From positions 124,001-188,000 of the forward strand of contig NZ_CP020950.1 of assembly GCF_000172795.2 (NCBI RefSeq): a DNA stretch of 64,000 nt, in the 5' to 3' direction. Numbering within the stretch: the first letter of the stretch is position 1; the number at the start of each line of letters is the position of its first letter. A model generated the notes under the pieces. It worked only from the letters and a program-made list of their open reading frames with translations, was not told the DNA's origin and searched no databases. Position numbers and translations under genes: made by a program. Positions 53,163 through 62,435 of the stretch are shown here, piece after piece. This DNA is from Rhizobium sp. CIAT894. Lineage in GTDB: Bacteria; Pseudomonadota; Alphaproteobacteria; Rhizobiales; Rhizobiaceae.

Positions 53163-53852
53163 ATGGGAACGATCGACCTCCAGATTACACGTCAAAACGC
53201 CTCCCTTCGAATCCTTGTTGAGGATAAGCTCCGGCAGGCTATTTCAAGTGGCCGTTTCAAGCCCGGGCAGCGGCTGGTGGAGCGCGAGTTGTGCGAACTC
53301 ATCGGGGTTGGCCGAACTTCAGTTCGCGAGGCGCTACGCCAGTTAGAAGCTGAAGGGCTTATTACTAGCTATCCGCATCGGGGGCCGGTTGTCAGCACTA
53401 TCAGCTACGAGGAGGCTAGGCAGCTTTATAGTGTACGCGCGCTGCTTGAAAGCTTTGCCGGGCAGGAGTTCGCCGAGAACGGTTCGAATGAAGAGATCGT
53501 TGCTCTCCTCGAGACCGTGGAAGCGTTCGAAGCCGCAGCCAAGAGCGGTTCCGGAACGCGGATCATCGAAGCCAAGACCGCTTTTTACGATTGTTTGATG
53601 ACCGGCAGCAAGAACGTGTTTGTGAAGCAAATGCTCACGTCGTTGCACAACCGGGTCACATTGTTGCGGATGACATCGATGACCCAGCCAGGGCGGCTGC
53701 AGAACAGCGTTTTCGAGATAAGAGAGATTGCGGCCGCTATTGCGTTGCGTGATGGCGACAGGGCAGCCGCACTTTGCAAGCGCCATATCGAAATCGCGGC
53801 TAAGGTGGCGTTGGACTACTTGAGCAAGAACCCCGTCGAAACCTCCGAGTAG
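53163..53852 (+). CDS. GntR/FadR-family (FCD) transcriptional regulator 2
   Basis: 229 residues, close paralogue of the regulator at 24277. The DNA-binding segment LVERELCELIGVGRTSVREA differs in one residue from the other copy, while the FCD domain is more divergent. Same operator recognition with different ligand sensing is therefore likely. Located between the hydrolase operon and the fused hydrolase gene. The ATG at 53163 is preceded by only a weak ribosome-binding site. Confidence 0.9.
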   Translation: MGTIDLQITRQNASLRILVEDKLRQAISSGRFKPGQRLVERELCELIGVGRTSVREALRQLEAEGLITSYPHRGPVVSTISYEEARQLYSVRALLESFAGQEFAENGSNEEIVALLETVEAFEAAAKSGSGTRIIEAKTAFYDCLMTGSKNVFVKQMLTSLHNRVTLLRMTSMTQPGRLQNSVFEIREIAAAIALRDGDRAAALCKRHIEIAAKVALDYLSKNPVETSE

Positions 53853-53885
53853 TTCCACAAAACCAAGTTCAGGTGACGGCTAAGG

Positions 53886-53915
53886 TTGACAGATTGTCTG
53901 AAAATCTGCTTACCT
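53886..53915 (+). promoter_or_regulatory. Operator O9 and promoter of the fused hydrolase
   Basis: TTGACAGATTGTCTGAAAAT with TTGACA as -35 (53886-53891) and TTACCT 18 bp later as -10. About 70-95 bp upstream of the start at 53982. Confidence 0.65.
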
Positions 53916-53981
53916 CTTTTATGGGAGGTGAGACACACGAAGTGCGGCTTCCCAACAACATCATTTTGTTAGGGAGGACGT

Positions 53982-55211
53982 ATGGGCGCCCATGCCGAGC
54001 TGATTAAACGCGTAACCCTGGCGATCGAAGATCCGGAGCTACCGCGACTGACCCCAGGTCTTACAACACGGATCTCGTTGCAAGTTGGACCAGAAAAGTC
54101 ATCACTTGCTGTGGGAGGCGGGATAGTCGCACTGGATGGCGCGGACGAAAATGCTGACGTCATACTGAGTGCCCCAGAAGGAGCTTGGGAAAAGGTTATG
54201 CAGGTGCCGCCGCCGGCAACCTACCATTCGTTCACCGCCTTTCAACTCGCTAACCCTGAGTTCACGTTATCTGGTTCGCCCGTAGCAATCGCTCAAGCGC
54301 GTCCCGCTCTGGAGCGACTGTTCGAGATCGTCGTAGCGTCTCCGCCCCTAGTTGCGCCGAAGGTCGATCGAAATATTGAACAGGTCACCGGACGCTATAA
54401 GCGGGTAGAGGTCGGCGGCGTAGAACACGATATCTTTTACGAGGAAGCCGGTGCAGGAACTCCTATCCTTTTCCTCCATACGGCTGGCGCAGACGGCCGT
54501 CAGTTTCTACCGCAACTCTCCGACACTGGGTTTGCGCGTACGAACCGATTGATCTCAGTTGATCTGCCGTTTCACGGACGTTCGATGCCTCCTTTAACTT
54601 GGGACGGCTCGCCCTATCAACTCACAACGGATCTCTACCTGACCTGGTGCACGGCGATACTCGACCAGCTCGTCGGAGACAGAGCTATCGTCGTTGGAGG
54701 ATCTATGGGCGCGGCGATGTCCATGGTGCTGGCGGCGGAGCGACCGGAACGTCTAATGGGTGTAATTGCGGTCGAGCCGCCGTTGAAGTCAAAGGGCCGT
54801 CGCAACCCCTTTCAACACAACGTCAACGTTCATGGGTCGCTTCATAACTCAGCCTATGTCCGCGGAATCATGAGCCCGCTCAGCCCGCAAGAAGAGCGAC
54901 GCCGCGCCAGTTGGATCTACTCGCAGGGTGCTCCGGGAGTTTATCCCGGCGATCTTTCGTTCTACAGCGACGAGTTCGACGGTGCCGTCGTCGGTCCGAA
55001 GATTGATGCCAAGCGAACACCGACCGTTCTTCTCTCCGGGACCTATGACTACTCTGCGACGCCTGCAGACGGAGCAGCGCTAGCGGCCCTCATTCCCGGC
55101 AGCCGTCATGTCGTTATGGAGGGGCTTGGGCACTTTCCGATGTGCGAAAATCCTGACTATTTCCGGAGCTTCTTGCAAGACGCGATTCGGTTCGTCGAAG
55201 ATAACGGCTGA
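53982..55211 (+). CDS. SCP2-like domain fused to alpha/beta-hydrolase 2
   Basis: 409 residues. Residues ~1-125 form a small domain (PELPRLTPGLTTRISLQVGP, then ADVILSAPEGAWEKVMQ) like SCP2-type proteins. Residues ~140-405 form an alpha/beta hydrolase with nucleophile GGSMGAAM, acid near GTYDYSATPAD and His in GLGHFP. The left arm encodes the same two parts as separate, overlapping genes (26739 and 27119). AGGGAGG lies ahead of the ATG at 53982. The SCP2 part may bind or present a hydrophobic substrate to the hydrolase. Confidence 0.8.
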   Translation: MGAHAELIKRVTLAIEDPELPRLTPGLTTRISLQVGPEKSSLAVGGGIVALDGADENADVILSAPEGAWEKVMQVPPPATYHSFTAFQLANPEFTLSGSPVAIAQARPALERLFEIVVASPPLVAPKVDRNIEQVTGRYKRVEVGGVEHDIFYEEAGAGTPILFLHTAGADGRQFLPQLSDTGFARTNRLISVDLPFHGRSMPPLTWDGSPYQLTTDLYLTWCTAILDQLVGDRAIVVGGSMGAAMSMVLAAERPERLMGVIAVEPPLKSKGRRNPFQHNVNVHGSLHNSAYVRGIMSPLSPQEERRRASWIYSQGAPGVYPGDLSFYSDEFDGAVVGPKIDAKRTPTVLLSGTYDYSATPADGAALAALIPGSRHVVMEGLGHFPMCENPDYFRSFLQDAIRFVEDNG

Positions 55212-55401
55212 TCACAAAGCAACCGCGTTGGCCAGTCTACCGATCGTGTCCCAGCACCTGGTGTAGCTGACGGGAGGTAGCAAAGCCGAGTGCCCACGCG
55301 CTTCTCGCTGCGCTGTAGCGGGTGATCGGCTTTGCGGGCGGCCATCAGTGTTTTCCGCTAGGGTCGGGTTGTTCAAGACCAACCTGACGGAAAGATCACC
55401 G

Positions 55402-56281
55402 ATGACCAATGACATGATGAACGTGCGCTCCCTTGTTGAGAAGAGTGCCGATGCAGATTTATTGCGTGAGATGATTGGCTTTGCCGCCGAGCGGCTGATG
55501 GAGTTGGAGGTCGGCTCGGCTACGGGTGCAGACTTCGGTGTGAAGAACTCGATGCGGCTCGCACAACGCAATGGCTACCGTGACCGCGATTGGGAGACGC
55601 GAGCTGGAACGGTCGAGCTTCGCATTCCGAAGCTGCGCACAGGCAGCTACTTTCCGAGCTTCTTTGCACCGCGCCGACGGTCGGCGCGAGGTCCCGGGTA
55701 TGGAAGTTGGCACCTCGGAGGCCGAACCGATCTGGGCGGAATTCCTTCGCAGGCTAACGCGCCGCGGTCTACGCGGGGTGAAGTTGGTTGTCTCTGATGC
55801 ACATGAGGGCATCAAGGCTGCCGTTTCCAAGGTTCTCAATGCCACTTGGCAAAGGTTCGGGTTCACTTCATGAGGAACGTGCTCGCGCATGCTGGAAAGA
55901 GCGGCAGGCGGGTCGTATCCGCCTTCATCGCGACGGCCTTTGCCCAGGAGACCCCGGAGGCAGCAAGCCGCACAATGGCGCAGTGTCGCCGATCAAATCA
56001 GGCCGAAAGTGCCGAAGCTTGCCACCATCATGGACGACGCTGAAGAGGACGTGCTCGCCTACATGACCTTCCCGAAAGAGCACCGGGCAAAGCTGCACTC
56101 GACGAATCCAATTGAGCGTCTCAACGGCGAAATCAAGCGACGCACCGAGGTCGTCGGCATCTTTCCGAACGACGAAGCCATCGTCCGTCTCGTCGGCGCA
56201 CTGCTGCTCGAACAGAATGACGAATGGGCCGTCCAGCGTGCCAGGTATCTGACACTTGAGACCATGGCCCAAATGAGATGA
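55402..56281 (+). pseudogene. IS256/Mutator-family transposase, internally deleted and frameshifted
   Basis: Three transposase pieces occur in order but in different frames: [20 protein letters not shown] with [20 protein letters not shown], then [20 protein letters not shown], then HSTNPIERLNGEIKRRTEVV with GIFPNDEAIVRLVGALLLEQ. An internal deletion near 55680 removes the first catalytic region. No clear terminal inverted repeats were identified. It splits the right arm of the island and is inactive. Confidence 0.8.
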
Positions 56282-56762
56282 TCCCCAAATCAGCCTGCCC
56301 GCTGTGGCACGCTGATATCCCCTCCGACCCATGTCGGGAAAGCACGGCCATCAGCCGCGACCTACACCACCTCCCGGGACACGATCGTATCACCTTGTAT
56401 TCCGGACTAAACTTATGCCGACAGCGTTGCGATAGAGGGCATTCGGAACCAGCATGCGGCTATTCCGGAAGGTCGGCACTCGCATGACGTCATCTGACCG
56501 ACATCGTGGGGTTATTCGACAAAAATTGCGAATTGTCCTTGATCCAGTTTCCGCTGTTAGATCTAGTTGTCGCCGGCAGTCCTTCTCCTTCTCTATCATA
56601 TTTGCTGGAGCGTGCCGCAAGTCCGACAAGAGCTGCGCCTAGGCCAACAGCTCTGTGCTGTCATTGACGGGTTGCGAACACGTCAATGATCAACGAGGCT
56701 GGAGCCTTATACCCGGTGTTCCTGCCTCAAATGTAAGGGCATGACGAGTGCCGCCCTTTCCT
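56282..56762. other. Non-coding stretch after the IS256 remnant
   Basis: No recognisable gene, possibly decayed IS or flanking DNA, up to the stop of the SDR gene. Confidence 0.35.
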
Positions 56763-57530
56763 TCACTTGACCAGGTGGTTTCCGATCGAGGAGCCGCCAT
56801 CGACCGTCAGAATGCTACCGGTCGCGAACCTCGAACGATCGGACGCAAGAAAAAGCATTGCTTCAGCAATCTCTTCAGCTGTCCCCATCCGATCCATGAC
56901 GGCACGGGCGTTGAAATCGCTGCGAAGCTTCGCGGGGTCCTTCGCTTCGGCGAAGATTTTCGTGAAGTAAGGAGAGTCGATGGTCCCTGGAGCGACCGCG
57001 TTGACACGAATTCCCTCTTTCGCATGATCCATGGCCATCGCGCGCGTCAGCGAAGATATTGCTCCTTTCGATGCTACGTAGGCAGTCCTGTCCGCGATTG
57101 CTGAGGTTGCGGTGTAGGAAGTCGTATTGATGATCGAACCTCCGCCGTTCCGTCGCATAACAGGAATGACGTACTTTGAGCAAAGGAAGATCCCTTTGAC
57201 GTTTACGGACATAATCCGGTCCCAAGTTTCTTCAGGAATGGTCACCACATTCCCCGTCGTTCCGAACCCGGCATTATTGACGAGCACGTCGACCCGGCCC
57301 CACTTTGCGGTCGTCTTCTCAACCATGCTTTCCGCGTCCTTGGCGGACGAGACGTCGACGCGAACACCGAAAGCCTTCGAGCCGATCTCGTTCGCCACAC
57401 GAATCGCGGCGTCTTCATTGACATCAGCAACAACCACATAGGCGCCGTTCTTTGCGAAAAGCTCGGCGGTCGCACGACCAATGCCGCTGCCGCCCCCTGT
57501 GACGATACAAACCCTTTGATCCAGATCCAT
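56763..57530 (-). CDS. Short-chain dehydrogenase/reductase, complete active site
   Basis: 255 residues from the ATG at 57530, which has GGAG upstream; longer in-frame starts lack one. Cofactor motif TGGGSGIGRA, NNAG, catalytic Ser in NTTSYTATSA and YVASK, and the C-terminal TVDGGSS are all canonical. The acidic ADVN after beta-2 points to NAD over NADP. It diverges from the flavin-reductase operon and shares its double-operator intergenic region. Confidence 0.92.
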   Translation of the reverse strand: MDLDQRVCIVTGGGSGIGRATAELFAKNGAYVVVADVNEDAAIRVANEIGSKAFGVRVDVSSAKDAESMVEKTTAKWGRVDVLVNNAGFGTTGNVVTIPEETWDRIMSVNVKGIFLCSKYVIPVMRRNGGGSIINTTSYTATSAIADRTAYVASKGAISSLTRAMAMDHAKEGIRVNAVAPGTIDSPYFTKIFAEAKDPAKLRSDFNARAVMDRMGTAEEIAEAMLFLASDRSRFATGSILTVDGGSSIGNHLVK

Positions 57531-57572
57531 CGACCATCTCCTCATTTTTGGGTGCCTTAGAAGACATTTTAG

Positions 57573-57587
57573 CAGACAATCTGTCAA
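57573..57587 (-). promoter_or_regulatory. Operator O10 (SDR promoter side)
   Basis: CAGACAATCTGTCAA on the plus strand, i.e. TTGACAGATTGTCTG reading toward the SDR gene. Placed 19 bp from O11, so one repressor complex could silence both divergent promoters. Confidence 0.65.
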
Positions 57588-57601
57588 TTGTGAAAATCCG
57601 G

Positions 57602-57632
57602 TTGACAGATTGTCTGCTGATCTGTTTATCTA
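57602..57632 (+). promoter_or_regulatory. Operator O11 and promoter of the flavin monooxygenase operon
   Basis: TTGACA (57602-57607) within TTGACAGATTGTCTGCTGAT and TATCTA (57627-57632) 19 bp later. The gene start is 33 bp further on. Confidence 0.65.
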
Positions 57633-57664
57633 AGCTCGATCGAATTTGGCCGTGGGAGGACAAT

Positions 57665-58174
57665 ATGGCCGATACCAGCACTGAGGCGCAGTTGGCTTTT
57701 AAGGCAGCTATGCGTCGGTTCACATCAACCATCTGCTTGATCACGACCGAACTCAACGGGGTCCGTCATGGCATGGCCGCCACCGCGGTCCAGTCGGTTA
57801 CCGCGGACCCACCAACTGTTCTTGTCTGCATCAACCAATCGGCTTCGGTGAATCAGCCTTTGAAGATCTCCGGGAAGTTCGCCGTGAACATGCTGCATCT
57901 TTCACATGCCGGTCTTGTGCCGCTGTTCAGTGGGCAATTGAAGGGTGAAGAGCGCTTTCATTACGGCGAGTGGCTGTCTCTCGACGGCATGCCGGTCCTG
58001 TCCGATGCGCAGGCGGCGTTTGTCTGCAAGCTAAAAGATGTCGTTCACGTTGGAACGCATGATGTTGTGCTCGGAGAAGTGCTCGAAGCACGGTTCATCG
58101 AGTCAATCGCGCCGCTTCTCTACGAAAACGGTCAACTCGTCAGGTCGTCGTCCATCAGTGGATCGGCCGCATAG
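57665..58174 (+). CDS. Flavin reductase (HpaC/RutF-type), partner of the monooxygenase
   Basis: 169 residues of the flavin-reductase-like fold (FTSTICLITTELNGVRHGMA, TAVQSVTADPPTVLVCINQS, then KFAVNMLHLSH). These proteins reduce FMN or FAD with NAD(P)H and pass the free reduced flavin to a two-component monooxygenase. That monooxygenase is encoded two genes downstream. GGGAGGA precedes the ATG. Confidence 0.88.
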   Translation: MADTSTEAQLAFKAAMRRFTSTICLITTELNGVRHGMAATAVQSVTADPPTVLVCINQSASVNQPLKISGKFAVNMLHLSHAGLVPLFSGQLKGEERFHYGEWLSLDGMPVLSDAQAAFVCKLKDVVHVGTHDVVLGEVLEARFIESIAPLLYENGQLVRSSSISGSAA

Positions 58175-58237
58175 TAGGTGGCTTTAACCACCAATCACAT
58201 CACTCATCGAAAGCCCAAGGGCGGCAAGGAGAAAAGC

Positions 58238-58654
58238 GTGAGCAATATGGCACCCGCAAGAGAAATTCATGGACGTGAAGTCACAGAGCGCTTTGAGCGC
58301 GGACTAAAGACCCGGCGCGAAGTCTTGGGGGGGGCCTATGTTGATGCGTCGGTCAGCAAAGCCACCGACTTCAATTGGCCGATGCAAACCCTCGTCACGG
58401 AATACTGCTGGGACGCGATTTGGAATCGGCCGGGCCTGGAGCGCAAGCAGCGCAGCATCCTCAATCTCGGGATGATTTCGGCCCTCAATCGTCCGCATGA
58501 GCTGAAACTGCATGTTCGCGGAGCAATCAACAACGGTCTTACCAAAGAGGAAATTCGGGAGGTTTTCCTCCAGGTTTCGATTTACTGCGGTGTTCCTGCG
58601 GCCATCGACAGCTTCCGCGTGGCAGCGGAAGTTTTCGACGAGATGGGCATCTAG
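58238..58654 (+). CDS. Carboxymuconolactone decarboxylase-like protein 2
   Basis: 138 residues from a GTG at 58238 with AAGGAG just upstream. It shares most of its sequence with the copy at 26233 (YCWDAIWNRPGLERKQRSIL, then GVPAAIDSFR). No CxxC pair. Sitting between the flavin reductase and the monooxygenase, it likely acts on an intermediate of the same pathway. The two copies lie in the two arms of the island. Confidence 0.82.
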   Translation: MSNMAPAREIHGREVTERFERGLKTRREVLGGAYVDASVSKATDFNWPMQTLVTEYCWDAIWNRPGLERKQRSILNLGMISALNRPHELKLHVRGAINNGLTKEEIREVFLQVSIYCGVPAAIDSFRVAAEVFDEMGI

Positions 58655-58714
58655 TTATTCAACGCATTTGAGTGGGCTGAGCATCATCCGTTGCCAGCCC
58701 GAGGAGGGACTACA

Positions 58715-59836
58715 GTGACCGCACAAGACGATTTCCGCGCTGCCGGAAACCCAATGTTCAATGATAACAAGCTCAAGCTCGGCGTATTTGGCACGAATTG
58801 CTCGAATGCATGCGCGATTACGCTCGCTGAGACAACGTTCGAACCTACCTTCGACCACAACGTCGAGATTGCAAAGAAGCTTGAGGCAGCCGGTTGGGAA
58901 TGCATGGTGCCGATTGCACGCTGGCGTGGTTTTGGCGGTCCTTCAAACTTCAATGGCGTGAACATGGATACGTTCACCTGGGCGGCCGCTCTCGCGGCGG
59001 TCACCACGAAGCTCCAGTTCTTCTCAACGACCCACATTCCGACGCTAAACCCGATTGTTGCAACCAAGATGGCGACAACAATCGATCACATCTCGAAGGG
59101 TCGATACGGCCTCAATCTCGTTACCGGCTGGTTCACTCCCGAAATGGAAATGTTCGGAGTTCCTATGATGGAGCACGACACCCGCTATGAATACGCCACC
59201 GAATGGATGGATATCGTCGAGACGCTCTGGAAACGCAATGGCGTTACCTTCGAAGGCGAGTTCCTCAAAGTCAAAGACGCCTTCAGTGAACCCAAACCCT
59301 ACAACAAGGCGGGTCGCCCGCTCCTGATCTGCGCCGGCGCCTCGGGCAAGGGACTGCATTTCACCGCCAAGTTCTGCGACTTCAACTTCGGCTTCATGCA
59401 AGACATGGAATCCGGCGCTGCCTGGGTCAAAAAGGTGAAGGACCTGGCGCGTACTGAATATAACCGTGATCTTGGCACATTCACAGCTTGCCCCGTTATC
59501 GTTCGCGAAACGGAGAAGGAAGCAAAGGAATACTACGACTACTACGTCAACCAGAAGGGTGACTGGGAGGCATGCGAGAACATCTGTGAAGTTCTGCAGG
59601 TGCAATCTCAAAACCATTCTGCCGAAATGTATCAAAAATTCAAGGAACGCTTCGTCGCTGGCTGGGGTGGATACCCGATCGTCGGCAATCCAGAACAAGT
59701 CGCCGACAAGCTCGTGGATCTCAGCAATACAGGCGTCAACGGCGCCTTGCTGACAATGGTCGATTACAACGAGGAACTTCCCTTCTTTAACGACCGTGTC
59801 ATGCCGCTGCTCAAGCAAGCCGGTCTGCGCAACTGA
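58715..59836 (+). CDS. Luciferase-type flavin-dependent monooxygenase, RutA/RcaE-like
   Basis: 373 residues of the bacterial-luciferase (TIM-barrel) family. The N-terminal NPMFNDNKLKLGVFGTNCSN, FFSTTHIPTLNPIVATKMAT and NLVTGWFTPEMEMFGV are typical of the RutA branch. RutA opens uracil using a flavin N5-oxide and RcaE degrades riboflavin; related two-component enzymes act in pyridine-type breakdown. The GTG at 58715 follows GAGGAGG. It depends on FMNH2 from the reductase in the same operon. The likely job is the committing oxygenation of the imported compound; the substrate is not known. Confidence 0.85.
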   Translation: MTAQDDFRAAGNPMFNDNKLKLGVFGTNCSNACAITLAETTFEPTFDHNVEIAKKLEAAGWECMVPIARWRGFGGPSNFNGVNMDTFTWAAALAAVTTKLQFFSTTHIPTLNPIVATKMATTIDHISKGRYGLNLVTGWFTPEMEMFGVPMMEHDTRYEYATEWMDIVETLWKRNGVTFEGEFLKVKDAFSEPKPYNKAGRPLLICAGASGKGLHFTAKFCDFNFGFMQDMESGAAWVKKVKDLARTEYNRDLGTFTACPVIVRETEKEAKEYYDYYVNQKGDWEACENICEVLQVQSQNHSAEMYQKFKERFVAGWGGYPIVGNPEQVADKLVDLSNTGVNGALLTMVDYNEELPFFNDRVMPLLKQAGLRN

Positions 59837-59959
59837 ACCAGTCCTCGGGACGGCGATTGCCGTCCCGACACGAACTCTGCCAGATTCTGGCAGGATTTTC
59901 GCGGCTGGCGGCCAAAGGGGCCGGCGGTTGAGCGGAACCACAAGGGGAGGAGGCCCTGA

Positions 59960-61129
59960 ATGCTGAAGAAAATCGTTGCAGCGCTTTTTACGCTGTCGAG
60001 CCTTTATCACATGAACGGCGTGGCGAAGGCTGACGGCCTCGATTCGTTGCCGCCGGACCAAAAGGCGCTTTACGAGAATATCGATCCCGCCATTCCGCTC
60101 GGGGGGACGGTGTACAAGGATTTTGTTCCAAAACGTCCACCGCCGTGGAAAATTGGTTATGCATCCACATATGCCGGTAATACCTGGCGCGCGAACATCC
60201 TGGACGAATTCACCAACGTATTGCTTCCGAAATATAAGGAAGCAGGCCTAGTCTCTGATCTTATCGTCACGCAGTCTGACCTCAAAGACGCTGTCCAAAT
60301 CCAGCAGATGCGGCAGATGGTTGACGACGGTGTTGATGCGATCGTCATTTGCTGCTCGAACATTACCGCACTTAACAAGACCATAGAGTATGCTCATTCG
60401 AAAGGCGTGCCAGTCTTCTCAGTCTCGGGCTATGTCACATCACCCTACGCAATCAATGCCACAGAGAATAACACCGACGGTGGCTACAAGGCTGCTGAAT
60501 GGCTTGCCAAGGAAATCGGTGAAAAAGGCAACGTCCTGATGGTATCGGGCATCCCCGGTTTCGCATCATCGGACAGCTTCGACATCGGCGCGAAGAACGC
60601 GTTCGATAAATTCCCCGGTATCAAAATTGTAGGCACGATAGCTGGCAAATGGACCGACCAGGTCGCCCAGGTTGAGGTTCAGAAGTTTCTTGCCACCAAT
60701 CTTGCTGAGGTTAATGGCATTCTCGTTCAGTCCGCTTCAGAAAACGGTGTCGTGAACGCAGTACAGCAATCCGGCCGCGACATGATGCCTATCGTGCTCG
60801 GGGGTGAGGCTTCCGCAGCCTGCTACTGGCGTAAGAACCCTGATTTCATAAGCAAGAGCTTCCATTTCTGGCCGCCGCGGTCTGATGCCCGCCTTGTGTG
60901 GGACGTCATGATGCGAACGCTCGAAGGCCAGGGACCAAAGATCCAGTCGATTCTTCGTCCTGCGCTTCCTTACACCATTGATGACGTGAAGGAAGTGCTG
61001 AAGGAAGATTGCGATCCCAATTCTACGGATTGGATCGAGCCGAAGAACAACGGCTGGTGGCCTGCAGACGTCGCTGCAAACTACTTCGAACGTCCTGAAG
61101 ATCCGTTAGCTTGGCGGCCGAAGAAGTAA
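59960..61129 (+). CDS. Periplasmic solute-binding protein 3
   Basis: 389 residues with a signal peptide ending near AKA-DG (~24). It is closely similar to binding protein 1, including WKIGYASTYAGNTWRANILD, ICCSNITALN and EWLAKEIGEKGNVLMVSGIP. It ends the reductase-monooxygenase operon but has no permeases of its own. AGGGGAGGAGG lies ahead of the ATG. It probably feeds the transporter at 29.3-32.9 kb, tying the two arms together. Confidence 0.9.
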   Translation: MLKKIVAALFTLSSLYHMNGVAKADGLDSLPPDQKALYENIDPAIPLGGTVYKDFVPKRPPPWKIGYASTYAGNTWRANILDEFTNVLLPKYKEAGLVSDLIVTQSDLKDAVQIQQMRQMVDDGVDAIVICCSNITALNKTIEYAHSKGVPVFSVSGYVTSPYAINATENNTDGGYKAAEWLAKEIGEKGNVLMVSGIPGFASSDSFDIGAKNAFDKFPGIKIVGTIAGKWTDQVAQVEVQKFLATNLAEVNGILVQSASENGVVNAVQQSGRDMMPIVLGGEASAACYWRKNPDFISKSFHFWPPRSDARLVWDVMMRTLEGQGPKIQSILRPALPYTIDDVKEVLKEDCDPNSTDWIEPKNNGWWPADVAANYFERPEDPLAWRPKK

Positions 61130-61158
61130 TGAATGTTCTCCGGAAGGAGACCTCCCAG

Positions 61159-61193
61159 CCTCCCGCGTCGGTTTCTATAATCGGCGCGGGAGG
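61159..61193 (+). terminator. Stem-loop after solute-binding protein 3
   Basis: CCTCCCGCG (61159-61167) and CGCGGGAGG (61185-61193) form a 9-bp stem with a 17-nt loop, 30 bp after the stop. No long U-run. It separates the operon from the aminotransferase. Confidence 0.45.
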
Positions 61194-61218
61194 TATCTGC
61201 GATTTGATTGGAAATAGT

Positions 61219-62424
61219 GTGCTGGACTTTCATAGAATTCAACGTTTGCCGCCTTATGTTTTCGAACAGGTCAACCGTTTGAAAGCAAGCGCGCGAGCGG
61301 GCGGCGCCGATATCATCGATCTCGGCATGGGAAACCCCGACCTTCCCACTCCCCAGTCGATCGTCGACAAGCTGTGCGAGGTCGTCCAGGATCCGCGCAC
61401 CCACCGTTATTCCTCCTCCAAGGGCATTCCGGGGCTGCGCCGCGCCCAGGCCGCCTATTATGCCCGCCGTTTCGGCGTCAAGCTCAACCCGGATACCCAG
61501 GTGGTCGCCACCTTGGGCTCCAAGGAAGGCTTTGCCAACATGGCGCAGGCAATCACCGCGCCCGGCGACGTCATCCTCTGCCCGAACCCGACCTATCCGA
61601 TCCACGCCTTCGGTTTCCTGATGGCGGGCGGCGTGATCCGCTCGATGTCGGTGGAGCCGGACGAAAGCTTTTTCCCGCCGCTTGAGCGGGCGGTCCGGCA
61701 TTCGATCCCGAAGCCCCTGGCGCTGATCCTCAACTACCCCTCGAACCCGACGGCCCTTGTCGCGACGCTCGATTTCTACAAGGACGTCATTGCCTTCGCC
61801 AAGAAGCACGACATCATCGTGCTTTCCGACCTTGCCTATTCGGAAATCTATTTCGACGGCGCCCCGCCGCCGTCGGTTCTCGAAGTGCCCGGCGCAATCG
61901 ACGTGACGGTCGAGTTCACCTCGATGTCGAAGACCTTCTCCATGCCCGGCTGGCGCATGGGTTTTGCCGTCGGCAACGAGCGGCTGATCGCGGCGCTCAC
62001 CCGCGTCAAGTCCTACCTCGATTACGGTGCTTTCACGCCGATCCAGGTGGCGGCGACGCATGCGCTGAACGGCGACGGCTCCGACATTGCTGAGGTTCGC
62101 AACGTCTATAAACGCCGCCGCGACGTCATGGTCGAAAGCTTCGGCAAGGCCGGCTTCGATGTGCCGCCGCCGGCTGCGACGATGTTCGCCTGGGCGAAGA
62201 TCCCTGAAAAGTTCCGTCATCTCGGTTCGCTTGAGTTTTCCAAGCTCTTGGTCGAGAAGGCCGACGTCGCCGTTGCACCGGGTATCGGCTTCGGCGAAAT
62301 GGGCGACGACTACGTCCGTCTGGCGCTCGTCGAGAACGAACACCGCATCCGCCAGGCTGCGCGCAACATCAAACGCTGGCTTAGCGGCGACGAGAAATTT
62401 GAAATCAACGTAATGAATCAGTGA
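61219..62424 (+). CDS. Class I/II aminotransferase, AlaC-like
   Basis: 401 residues from a GTG at 61219, where family similarity starts (DFHRIQRLPPYVFEQVNRLK). PLP-lysine region in TSMSKTFSMPGWRMGF, NYPSNPTA and the final arginine region are intact. Similar proteins are chromosomal alanine/aspartate-type aminotransferases in rhizobia. Codon use is much more GC-rich and uniform than in the neighbours. The gene follows a stem-loop without an obvious promoter, so it looks like a copy of a core gene moved here. It may supply amino transfer to the pathway or be a passenger. Confidence 0.8.
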   Translation: MLDFHRIQRLPPYVFEQVNRLKASARAGGADIIDLGMGNPDLPTPQSIVDKLCEVVQDPRTHRYSSSKGIPGLRRAQAAYYARRFGVKLNPDTQVVATLGSKEGFANMAQAITAPGDVILCPNPTYPIHAFGFLMAGGVIRSMSVEPDESFFPPLERAVRHSIPKPLALILNYPSNPTALVATLDFYKDVIAFAKKHDIIVLSDLAYSEIYFDGAPPPSVLEVPGAIDVTVEFTSMSKTFSMPGWRMGFAVGNERLIAALTRVKSYLDYGAFTPIQVAATHALNGDGSDIAEVRNVYKRRRDVMVESFGKAGFDVPPPAATMFAWAKIPEKFRHLGSLEFSKLLVEKADVAVAPGIGFGEMGDDYVRLALVENEHRIRQAARNIKRWLSGDEKFEINVMNQ

Positions 62425-62435
62425 AAGGATACCCG

